Assembly (NCBI GenBank): GCA_020853455.1
Contig: JADYYV010000318.1
Span: 1 to 5,968, forward strand
DNA length: 5,968 nt
Direction of reading: 5' to 3'
Origin: Alphaproteobacteria bacterium
Lineage (GTDB): Bacteria > Pseudomonadota > Alphaproteobacteria > Micavibrionales > UBA2020
Part shown: positions 1 through 4,219 of the stretch, piece by piece
How positions within the stretch are numbered: the first letter of the stretch is position 1
How the letters are laid out: each line of letters starts with the position of its first letter
Translations under genes and position numbers: made by a program
Notes under the pieces: model-generated
Seen by the model: the letters and a program-made list of their open reading frames with translations, nothing else
The model's database searches: none
Told to the model about the DNA's origin: nothing

Positions 1-479
1 AAATGATTTTTATCTTGAACAACGCTGTTTAGCGCCATTTGGGTTATCTGTTTAGCGAATTCTCGATTTTCTTTGGATTCTTTTTGCAGGAAGCGAATAA
101 GCTTTTCGTTCTCGCTGCTTTTATTTAATAGCCTGTTCCAAACGGCCTGCATAATTTTGGGAACTAAAAAGGTTGCAAGCTTGCCCCATAGTTGGGGATA
201 CATTGCCATTTGTCCTGTGGCAACTAAAGATTGAAAGCCTAGAAATACTGAACCGCTTTGGGGTGCTGAGCTGTACATTTTAAAATGATAGATCGATCTA
301 GTTCCGGGCGCTTTCCCGTGTTCAAATACGTATAGTGCTTGATTATAGATTCTGGAGGTACCTTCTATTGAGCGCCCAAATTGGACGGCATCCATGAGAT
401 GTTTATCTGCATCTAGGCCTGTGTATGAGATTTTTAATGCGGACAATGGACCAGATATAGCATCAAGTTTTTTATTCAT
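1..479 (-). CDS. Uncharacterised protein, N-terminal 159 codons (runs off left edge)
   Basis: An open frame begins with ATG at 479-477 and stays open to the window edge with no stop, so the C-terminus lies outside. An in-frame TAA at 497-495 leaves this ATG as the only usable ATG start; the Shine-Dalgarno is weak (A-rich, AAAGATGG upstream). There is no signal peptide. Residues 16-46 read LKISYTGLDADKHLMDAVQF then GRSIEGTSRIYN, followed by an SGSVFLGF stretch near 75-82, an amphipathic or hydrophobic segment at about 98-118 (WGKLATFLVPKIMQAVWNRLL) and a charged, Q/E/K-rich helix at 119-150 that could be coiled coil. The early 'Y-x-G-x-D-A-x-x-H-x-x-D-A' pattern followed by a 'GS(V/F)' strand reminds me of the DUF7946 hypothetical proteins, but I am recalling this and am not sure. 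The codons are A/T-rich, unlike the genes to the right, suggesting horizontal acquisition. That it is a real gene seems likely; its function is unknown. Confidence 0.72.
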   Translation of the reverse strand, partial: MNKKLDAISGPLSALKISYTGLDADKHLMDAVQFGRSIEGTSRIYNQALYVFEHGKAPGTRSIYHFKMYSSAPQSGSVFLGFQSLVATGQMAMYPQLWGKLATFLVPKIMQAVWNRLLNKSSENEKLIRFLQKESKENREFAKQITQMALNSVVQDKNH

Positions 480-601
480 TTTTAACCATCTTTTTTAAAA
501 TAGTTGCATCAATGAGGTCGGGCTAAATGATTTACAGCCGCGCCCTGTGCCAATATGCGCATTCACTAAAGAGATTCGCAAGCGTGCGATTTAAAATGCG
601 A

Positions 602-631
602 CCGAAACCCCAGTAAACATGCGGGTTTCGG
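602..631. repeat. Perfect 9-bp stem hairpin with 12-nt loop
   Basis: CCGAAACCC (602-610) is exactly complementary to GGGTTTCGG (623-631). On the plus strand no T-run follows. On the minus strand the stem is followed by TCGCATTTTA, a poor T-tract, so it is at best a weak terminator for leftward transcription coming from the 686-820 remnant. A second short pairing, TTCGG (627-631) with CCGAA (638-642), competes with the right arm. The pairing is seen directly; its role is unknown. Confidence 0.5.
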
Positions 632-659
632 GCTATTCCGAAGGATTGGAGGACAGGCG

Positions 660-685
660 AAAAGATTGGAGTAAACTAATCTTTT
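660..685. repeat. AT-rich hairpin, perfect 8-bp arms
   Basis: AAAAGATT (660-667) is exactly complementary to AATCTTTT (678-685), with a 10-nt centre. It sits directly beyond the stop codon (TAG, 688-686) of the leftward remnant frame, where a terminator would be expected. The stem has only one G-C pair per arm, so it would be weak. It could act as a bidirectional A/U-type terminator or be incidental. Confidence 0.35.
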
Positions 686-820
686 CTAATTATTTCTTCC
701 TTCAAGGCTGTCTAATCGGCGATAAATGCGCCTTTCCATTTCGTGCAAATATCCTAAAAGCACTATTACTAAGCCGAAGATGGATATTTTCAGTCTAGTA
801 ATTTCATTTAAGGATTTTCC
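686..820 (-). pseudogene. Possible 3' remnant of a small membrane protein
   Basis: Reading leftward, the frame ending in TAG at 688-686 encodes about 44 residues whose second half looks protein-like: a hydrophobic run (ISIFGLVIVLLGYL) followed by a basic, charged tail (HEMERRIYRRLDSLEGRNN). This is the pattern of a single-pass membrane anchor with a cytoplasmic tail. There is no plausible start in this part. Upstream the frame continues only through the repeat block at 820-850, where it translates repeat sequence, and the first ATG (at 910) lies beyond it. I infer that the 5' end of an original gene was lost or replaced when the repeat arrived. Alternatively the frame is fortuitous. I do not recognise a family. 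Confidence 0.25.
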
Positions 821-937
821 CCACGAATAAACACGAATGGACGCGAATAGGATTATTGAAGGCGCAGGGGGATAGTGTTTATAGCCTGCGGTGCTTTTAT
901 CGGTGTTCATTCGTGTTTATTCGTGTTTATTCGTGGG
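820..937. repeat. Long inverted repeat built from tandem ATTCGTGTTT units
   Basis: The right arm, 919-937, reads ATTCGTGTTTATTCGTGGG. The exact reverse complement of these 19 bases is at 820-838. Extending both arms to 29 nt (820-848 and 909-937) keeps 26 of 29 pairs. The arms flank a centre of about 60 nt. The right arm is also tandem, with a 10-bp unit at 909-918 and 919-928 and a partial unit at 929-938. An 11-nt copy of the core (TCATTCGTGTT, 907-917) recurs at 1072-1082. Similar TTCGTGT-type repeats are scattered through many bacterial genomes in noncoding DNA; that comparison is from memory. There are no transposase or recombinase genes nearby. Confidence 0.75.
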
Positions 938-1059
938 CGTTTTTGACTGGCTTGGGTCTTCGCCAAGAGGTGCTCAAAAAGAGAGAGCGGGTCGTTTTAA
1001 AGCGATTTCAGAGTTTTTCTTCCCGCTACGCGCTGGTTAAATCCCGAAAGTAAAAATAT

Positions 1060-1087
1060 TTCCCATTCTGGTCATTCGTGTTATAAT
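1060..1087 (+). promoter_or_regulatory. Candidate promoter of the toxin-antitoxin operon
   Basis: A consensus -10 box, TATAAT, lies at 1082-1087, with TTCCCA (4 of 6 bases of TTGACA) at 1060-1065 and a 16-nt spacer. Transcription would start near 1094, giving a leader of about 25 nt before the antitoxin ATG at 1119. The Shine-Dalgarno AAGAG (1108-1112) is 6 nt from that ATG. Confidence 0.5.
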
Positions 1088-1098
1088 AACTATTATTA
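1084..1098. promoter_or_regulatory. Palindrome overlapping the -10 box, candidate antitoxin operator
   Basis: TAATAA (1084-1089), CTA, then TTATTA (1093-1098) forms a perfect 6-bp-arm palindrome that overlaps the -10 hexamer and the likely transcription start. Ribbon-helix-helix antitoxins usually repress their own operon by binding short palindromes at this position, so the placement fits autoregulation. The AT-rich composition makes a chance palindrome possible. Confidence 0.4.
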
Positions 1099-1118
1099 AC
1101 AATTCATAAGAGATTGCT

Positions 1119-1403
1119 ATGTCCAAACGCCCCGCCACCCCCTCCATAAAGCCCAAAAGCGTTGCGCTCGGCACGCATTTTGAAGGTTTTATCAAGCAGC
1201 AGGTGAAAAGCGGTCGTTATAACAACGACAGCGAAGTGGTGCGGGAAGGTTTGCGGCTGCTGGAGGAACGGGAGCAGGAGCGGGCGATACGGCTGCAGAA
1301 ACTGCGCGGCGATATCCAGAAGGGCATCGACAGCGGACGCGGCAAACCTGCCGATAAGGTGCTGGATCGTTTGACGCGCAAATATCAGGGCAAATCGGAA
1401 TAA
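1119..1403 (+). CDS. parD: ParD-like type II antitoxin (ribbon-helix-helix)
   Basis: This 94-residue protein should neutralise the toxin encoded immediately downstream and repress the shared promoter. Residues 14-52 match the ParD pattern: a short strand (SVALGTHFEGFI), then QQVKSGRYNNDSEVVREGLR at about 27-46 and the helix LLEEREQ. The 'SGRYNNDSEVVREGLRLLEERE' type motif is the hallmark of ParD-family ribbon-helix-helix antitoxins, and the length is typical. The charged region from about 53 to 94, including LRGDIQKGIDSGRG, is the likely toxin-binding tail, normally disordered when free. The N-terminal 12 residues are basic and proline-containing, slightly longer than in many relatives. AAGAG at 1108-1112 supports the ATG. 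The TAA ends 1 nt before the toxin ATG, so the two are presumably translationally coupled. The strand, partner and motif together make this a confident call at family level. Confidence 0.92.
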   Translation: MSKRPATPSIKPKSVALGTHFEGFIKQQVKSGRYNNDSEVVREGLRLLEEREQERAIRLQKLRGDIQKGIDSGRGKPADKVLDRLTRKYQGKSE

Positions 1404-1404
1404 C

Positions 1405-1701
1405 ATGCGCGTCGTTTTCTCGCGCCAGGCCGAAGCCGACCTTGAAGCTATTGGCGATTACATCGCCGCCGACAATCCGAAAAAGGCCGTAACCTTCATC
1501 AAAAAAATGCAGCGTCGCTGCGATGCGCTGGCGACTGCGCCGGATGCGCATCCGCTGCGGCCGGAATTGCTGGACGGCGTACGCGCCTGCATCCATGGCA
1601 AATACATCATTTTTTATCGCCATATCGGGCGGGAGATTGTGATCGACCGTATCCTGCACGGGGCGCGCGATATTGCCGGATTGTTCAAAAGACCTGAATA
1701 A
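1405..1701 (+). CDS. parE: ParE/RelE-superfamily toxin
   Basis: This 98-residue small basic protein has the ParE/RelE fold signature. An N-terminal strand and helix (VVFSRQAEADLEAIGDYIAA, residues 3-22) are followed by a second helix (FIKKMQRRCDALATAP, 31-46), HPLRPELLDGVRACIHGKYIIFYR (49-72) and the closing IDRILHGARDIAGLF (80-94). The GKYIIFYR and RILHGARD segments are strongly characteristic of ParE-like members. Known ParE proteins poison DNA gyrase, while RelE relatives cut mRNA on the ribosome. The sequence resembles ParE more, so gyrase is the likelier target, but this is inference. It appears intact, with no frameshift. It follows the antitoxin by 1 nt and has no separate promoter, the usual antitoxin-first arrangement. 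Such modules often sit in mobile or variable DNA, consistent with the AT-rich repeat-bearing segment just to the left. Confidence 0.92.
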   Translation: MRVVFSRQAEADLEAIGDYIAADNPKKAVTFIKKMQRRCDALATAPDAHPLRPELLDGVRACIHGKYIIFYRHIGREIVIDRILHGARDIAGLFKRPE

Positions 1702-1735
1702 TTATATATATTTATCAATAGTATAGTCGCAATTT

Positions 1736-1764
1736 TTGACAACCGCGGTTTATTGTCATATTGT
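1736..1764 (+). promoter_or_regulatory. Strong candidate promoter with nested palindrome in the spacer
   Basis: A perfect -35 box TTGACA (1736-1741) and a -10 box TATTGT (1759-1764) are separated by exactly 17 nt. The AT-rich tract at 1701-1735 upstream could act as an UP element. Two palindromes lie inside: AACCGCGGTT (1741-1750, a perfect 10-mer), and TGACAA (1737-1742) with TTGTCA (1753-1758). A repressor bound here would block both promoter boxes. Transcription would start near 1771, about 118 nt before the ATG at 1889. Confidence 0.6.
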
Positions 1765-1779
1765 TCCCCAAGGCCAACG

Positions 1780-1881
1780 CACTCCCGACAGGTGGTTTTA
1801 AGGCTTTGATGTTTCCCGCCTGTCCTTGCTTCCCGTTGCCAAAACAGCCGCGACATTTTTTGGGCCTGACAGGCGGGAGTG
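1780..1881 (+). promoter_or_regulatory. Leader RNA with alternative stems covering the ribosome binding site
   Basis: Three segments of the leader can pair in competing ways. Segment A is CACTCCCGACAGG (1780-1792), B contains TCCCGCCTGTC (1814-1824), and C contains GACAGGCGGGAGTG (1868-1881). B pairs with C over 11 perfect base pairs (1814-1824 with 1868-1878). A pairs with B over 6 (GACAGG 1787-1792 with CCTGTC 1819-1824). A can also pair with C over 8 (CACTCCCG 1780-1787 with CGGGAGTG 1874-1881). Segment C holds the Shine-Dalgarno GGAG (1876-1879), 9 nt from the start at 1889, so either pairing with C would hide it while the A-B pairing would free it. This is the layout of a translational switch. 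I do not recognise a known riboswitch class. Confidence 0.45.
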
Positions 1882-1888
1882 ACCAGCG

Positions 1889-2425
1889 ATGAATTTGCGC
1901 GAGAAATATGCGGCGGCGCAGGCCGCGCGGCCGTGGCAGCTGGGTGCCGACCGGGCGCAGATGAATTACGCGCTGATGACCTTCACGCAAAATATCCCGC
2001 AGATGATGCAGACCGCGATCGACCGCGTGAGCGCCGGCGAAATCGTGGACGCCAAGCGCGACGCGCTGTTCGCGCAGGTGGCCGAGATCACCGGCGGCTG
2101 GCGCCATTACGGCGACCTGCGCGACAAGCTGAAAAAATTCGCCGAACTGCCCGCGATGCAGGGGCTGAAGGCCTATCTTTCCGACCCCGCGGTCGATATC
2201 GCGTTCACCGCGCATGTATCGGGCCGCTATGCGCAGGGAAGCTATATCGAGACGCTGCGGCTGGCCATCAATCCCGACCAGCCCTTCGCCGCCAGCACGA
2301 TCAACTATGCCGACGCTTCCAAAAGCGAAAAGCTCGAAATGACCGAAAACGACAAGCTCGCCTGGACGGGCGGCACCAAGCCGAAGATGGCGGCGCCGGC
2401 GCTGAAATCACCCGCTAAGCCGTAA
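1889..2425 (+). CDS. Uncharacterised 178-residue protein
   Basis: I do not recognise this protein. The ATG at 1889 is preceded by GGAG at 1876-1879 with a 9-nt gap; that site lies in the leader structure described at 1780-1881. There is no signal peptide or membrane segment, so it is probably cytoplasmic. Residues 1-105 are predicted to be largely helical (REKYAAAQAARPWQ, MTFTQNIPQMMQTAIDRVSA, DAKRDALFAQVAEITGGWRH, RDKLKKFAELPAMQGLKAYL). A mixed region follows (VDIAFTAHVSGRYAQGSYIE near 106-125). The low-complexity tail is rich in lysine, proline and alanine (TKPKMAAPALKSPAKP) and probably disordered. An overlapping frame from a GTG at 1879 is a shadow: arginine-rich and without family character. 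Codon use matches the GC-rich core genes. The gene has its own promoter region and no operon partner upstream. The next gene, 110 nt downstream, carries a similar K/P-rich tail and a separate promoter. Confidence 0.85.
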   Translation: MNLREKYAAAQAARPWQLGADRAQMNYALMTFTQNIPQMMQTAIDRVSAGEIVDAKRDALFAQVAEITGGWRHYGDLRDKLKKFAELPAMQGLKAYLSDPAVDIAFTAHVSGRYAQGSYIETLRLAINPDQPFAASTINYADASKSEKLEMTENDKLAWTGGTKPKMAAPALKSPAKP

Positions 2426-2472
2426 ATTATTGTTTTTTATAGATTTTTTGAGTAATCGCGCGGATTTATTAT

Positions 2473-2501
2473 TTGACATAACTGCGCATCTCCTGTATCC
2501 T
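2473..2501 (+). promoter_or_regulatory. Candidate promoter of the 2536 gene
   Basis: A perfect -35 box TTGACA (2473-2478) is followed after exactly 17 nt by TATCCT (2496-2501, 4 of 6 consensus bases). Transcription would start near 2508, leaving a leader of roughly 28 nt. AGGGGG (2523-2528) lies 7 nt before the ATG at 2536. This suggests the gene is transcribed independently of the 1889 gene despite the shared strand. Confidence 0.55.
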
Positions 2502-2535
2502 TATCCAGTCAATTCAGGGCGCAGGGGGATTCTTC

Positions 2536-3459
2536 ATGGCGGACGGCACGGCACAGGACGGGGAAAAGGGTTTTACGGGCTACCGCTATTTGCTGGATGT
2601 CGCCGACAGCCGCCAGTTCGCGCTGCGCTACGAAGACGGCGCGCCGCGCCCGCCCATCGACGTTTTTGCCGTGATGCCGAAGGAAAAAGGTTTCCGCGCG
2701 AACGAAGTCGTCTTCGCGCTCGACGATGAATTCAGAGTCACGACGCGCAAAGACGGCAGCCTTGCCGTGGAAACGACCGCCTACCAGTTTTTGACGGACG
2801 ACAAGGGCGTGGTGCGCCGCCTCACGCTGACGCCGGTTGATTTCGATGTGACGCTCGATACTTCCGCGCCGGTTGCGGTCGCGGTGCTGACGCTCTCGGG
2901 TGACGCGCGCGCGACGATGGCGGAGGAAAGTTTCGCGCAAGGATTCCCGCGCCGCTTCACCTATCCGCTCGAAGATGAACAGGTCACGCGCACGGCGGCG
3001 GGCGCTTCGGTCGATGCGTCGGTCGTGCAGTCCTTTGCGCTGCCGCCGCACCAGAAGGGCGGCGCGTTCCTTGCCCGTGTGGGCGTGCATCAATCGGTGG
3101 GCGCGGCAATCGCGCGCGAATTGCTGCCGGCCAGGGAAGCGCCGCTAAAACCCGCCGCGCCCGCGCCCGCGCAAAAAGTAACCGGCGGTTTTTCCAGCCC
3201 CGATGCGCAGACGCTGGTCGAGAAAAAAGACCTCGGCGACGGCGACACGCTGAAGATCGTGTTTAATTTCGAAAGCCGCCGCGTGACGGAAAGCGTGCTG
3301 AGTGCCAGGGGCGTCGCGCTGACCAGCCATAAATTCAGGGATTACGACGAAACCGCGCTGGAAGCGGCGTTCCAGCAGCTGCAAAAACTCGGCGGATCTC
3401 CGCGCCCGCTGGAGGGCGTGAAGAAGCCGGCGACATTGAAAACGCCGAAAACGCCGTAA
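2536..3459 (+). CDS. Uncharacterised 307-residue two-part protein
   Basis: I do not recognise this protein. It starts at ATG 2536, with a purine-rich Shine-Dalgarno (AGGGGG) 7 nt upstream. There is no signal peptide and no membrane span. Residues 13-195 form a probable beta-rich domain with alternating hydrophobic strands (YRYLLDVADSRQFALRYE; FRVTTRKDGSLAVETTAYQF; FDVTLDTSAPVAVAVLTLSG). A proline/alanine linker at about 198-214 (APLKPAAPAPAQK) joins a smaller C-terminal domain at 215-290 that includes DTLKIVFNFESRRVTESVLS and a helix, DETALEAAFQQLQKL. The last 16 residues are K/P/T-rich (VKKPATLKTPKTP) and probably disordered. The two-part build with a linker suggests a scaffold or binding protein, but nothing points to a catalytic site. 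Its stop lies 15 nt from the stop of the convergent gene at 3475. Long antisense frames within it are shadows of GC-rich codons. Confidence 0.85.
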   Translation: MADGTAQDGEKGFTGYRYLLDVADSRQFALRYEDGAPRPPIDVFAVMPKEKGFRANEVVFALDDEFRVTTRKDGSLAVETTAYQFLTDDKGVVRRLTLTPVDFDVTLDTSAPVAVAVLTLSGDARATMAEESFAQGFPRRFTYPLEDEQVTRTAAGASVDASVVQSFALPPHQKGGAFLARVGVHQSVGAAIARELLPAREAPLKPAAPAPAQKVTGGFSSPDAQTLVEKKDLGDGDTLKIVFNFESRRVTESVLSARGVALTSHKFRDYDETALEAAFQQLQKLGGSPRPLEGVKKPATLKTPKTP

Positions 3460-3474
3460 ATTCGCGCCGTTCTT

Positions 3475-4026
3475 TTAAGCGGCCCTATCCCACAATCCCG
3501 GATAGCGCGCGATCATGCCGCCGGTATCGAATTCCAATACATCCTCGTATCCCTGACTTGGGGCGGCGTACTGAAAACTCGTCTCGCCGATGCGCGTGAA
3601 ATTCTGGGGCAGGGGCTTCAGCGTCTGCGTCGACAGGTCGAACCATGCGGAAACGATTTCCGTCGTCTCCGCGCCCGCGTTTTTCAGCGCATGGAACTGG
3701 CAGAAATTGGTGGCGGGGGTAAAGCTGAGATCGAGGCTGTCAAGGCCGCGGCAGCTTGGCACCGGCTTGCCGTTATGCATCCAGCCCGACGCCGCGCGGC
3801 GGATGGTATGGCTCACCGCGTTGTCGCCGATAAATCCTTCGATGGTGGCGGATTGCGTGGCACCATCCGTATCCATCGTCACGTCGTAGTTCAGCGCGGC
3901 GGGCAGGCCTTCGTGCAGGAACACCGCATTGCCGCGCAGCCGCGCGCCGGTGGATGACAGCTCTAAGCGGCAGGCATCGAGGCCGGGGGTGTCTTTGCGT
4001 TCCCAAAGGAAGCTGAGTGCGGGCAT
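3475..4026 (-). CDS. Putative glycolipid-binding family protein (DUF1089 / PF06475)
   Basis: This 183-residue protein matches the family named 'putative glycolipid-binding'. The opening is LSFLWERKDTPGLDACRLEL (residues 4-23). NYDVTMDTDGATQSATIEGFIG follows at 46-67 and SGWMHNGKPVPSCRGLDSLD at 80-99. The family-defining core is LDLSFTPATNFCQFHALKNA (98-117), then EIVSAWFDL (123-131), and it ends DTGGMIARYPGLW (167-179). Relatives usually have 'TPxTNTLPIRRL' where this protein has TPATNFCQFHAL, a diverged core. The length is typical. The start is fixed by AAGGAG, 6 nt before ATG 4026-4024; a longer frame from 4191 lacks such a site and would run into the addB upstream region. There is no signal peptide, so it is likely cytoplasmic. 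The biochemical role is unproven in the family, whose name rests on structure, as far as I recall. The gene is divergent from addB and convergent with the gene ending at 3459. Confidence 0.85.
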   Translation of the reverse strand: MPALSFLWERKDTPGLDACRLELSSTGARLRGNAVFLHEGLPAALNYDVTMDTDGATQSATIEGFIGDNAVSHTIRRAASGWMHNGKPVPSCRGLDSLDLSFTPATNFCQFHALKNAGAETTEIVSAWFDLSTQTLKPLPQNFTRIGETSFQYAAPSQGYEDVLEFDTGGMIARYPGLWDRAA

Positions 4027-4032
4027 GGGGTT

Positions 4033-4038
4033 CTCCTT
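4033..4038 (-). promoter_or_regulatory. Ribosome binding site fixing the start at 4026
   Basis: On the minus strand AAGGAG (plus-strand CTCCTT) lies 6 nt before ATG 4026-4024. This near-ideal Shine-Dalgarno decides against the longer upstream start at 4191. Confidence 0.85.
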
Positions 4039-4151
4039 CAAGCCGTGATCTATAGCAAACAGCGCGCACCCCGCGCCATACCCTCGCAAAAACCGCCGGA
4101 TTATGTCTATTTGCAGCGCAGCAAAAGGGCGGGCGCGGGAGATTCTTGATA

Positions 4152-4179
4152 TTGACTTTATACATAAAGGGGCTAGGCT
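4152..4179 (+). promoter_or_regulatory. Weak candidate promoter for addB
   Basis: TTGACT (4152-4157, 5 of 6 consensus bases) is followed after 16 nt by TAGGCT (4174-4179, 3 of 6). The start would be near 4186, giving a leader of about 34 nt before GTG 4220. It lies in the 193-nt divergent gap between 4027 and 4219. I found no convincing promoter for the leftward gene in the same gap. Confidence 0.3.
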
Positions 4180-4208
4180 CGTGACCTGCAATATATAACG
4201 TCTGGTTC

Positions 4209-4213
4209 AAGGG
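4209..4213 (+). promoter_or_regulatory. Ribosome binding site supporting the GTG start of addB
   Basis: AAGGG is 6 nt before GTG 4220-4222. An in-frame TAA at 4214-4216 rules out any earlier start. The next in-frame GTG (4262) has no Shine-Dalgarno upstream. Confidence 0.65.
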
Positions 4214-4219
4214 TAAACA

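Larger units (their letters stand above)
480..1118. other. Long gene-poor, AT-rich stretch with hairpins and repeats
   Basis: About 640 bases separate the left-edge gene from the antitoxin, and I see no intact, well-started gene here. Its contents are two perfect hairpins (602-631 and 660-685), a possible gene remnant (686-820), an inverted and tandem repeat block (820-937), a further 11-nt copy of the repeat core at 1072-1082, and the antitoxin promoter (1060-1087). Short frames over 820-940 on both strands translate the repeat itself (both give IRVYSW) and are not supported as genes. From 940 to 1060 I see nothing beyond a weak 6-bp inverted pair, AGCGGG at 986-991 with CCCGCT at 1022-1027. 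Confidence 0.7.

Noticed and set aside
907..938. CRISPR-like array
   Set aside because: The 10-bp units are directly contiguous with no spacers and only two full copies; this is a short tandem repeat.
856..1053. 65-residue plus-strand frame
   Set aside because: Its centre is translated repeat sequence (IRVYSW), it has no ribosome binding site that I can see, and the remainder shows no protein-like pattern.
1192..1659. 155-residue minus-strand frame opposite the toxin-antitoxin genes
   Set aside because: It is antisense to two genes with clear ParD and ParE motifs; cysteine/arginine/proline-rich shadow.
1879..2418. Overlapping 179-residue frame starting at a GTG
   Set aside because: Arginine-rich shadow of the 1889 gene; the 1889 frame has balanced composition, an ATG and well-placed GGAG.
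2426..2460. Intrinsic terminator after the 1889 gene
   Set aside because: Two T-runs are present but I found no stable stem immediately before either.
2509..3093. 194-residue minus-strand frame inside the 2536 gene
   Set aside because: Its composition is arginine-rich antisense shadow; the plus-strand frame is longer, has promoter and ribosome-binding signals, and shows strand-like hydrophobic patterning.
3457..3477. Bidirectional terminator between the convergent genes
   Set aside because: Only 15 nt separate the two stop codons and no clear stem-loop with T-runs is visible.
4027..4191. Longer start for the glycolipid-binding-family gene (238 residues from ATG at 4191)
   Set aside because: The extra 55 residues lack family similarity, the region overlaps the likely addB promoter, and a near-ideal AAGGAG fixes the start at 4026.
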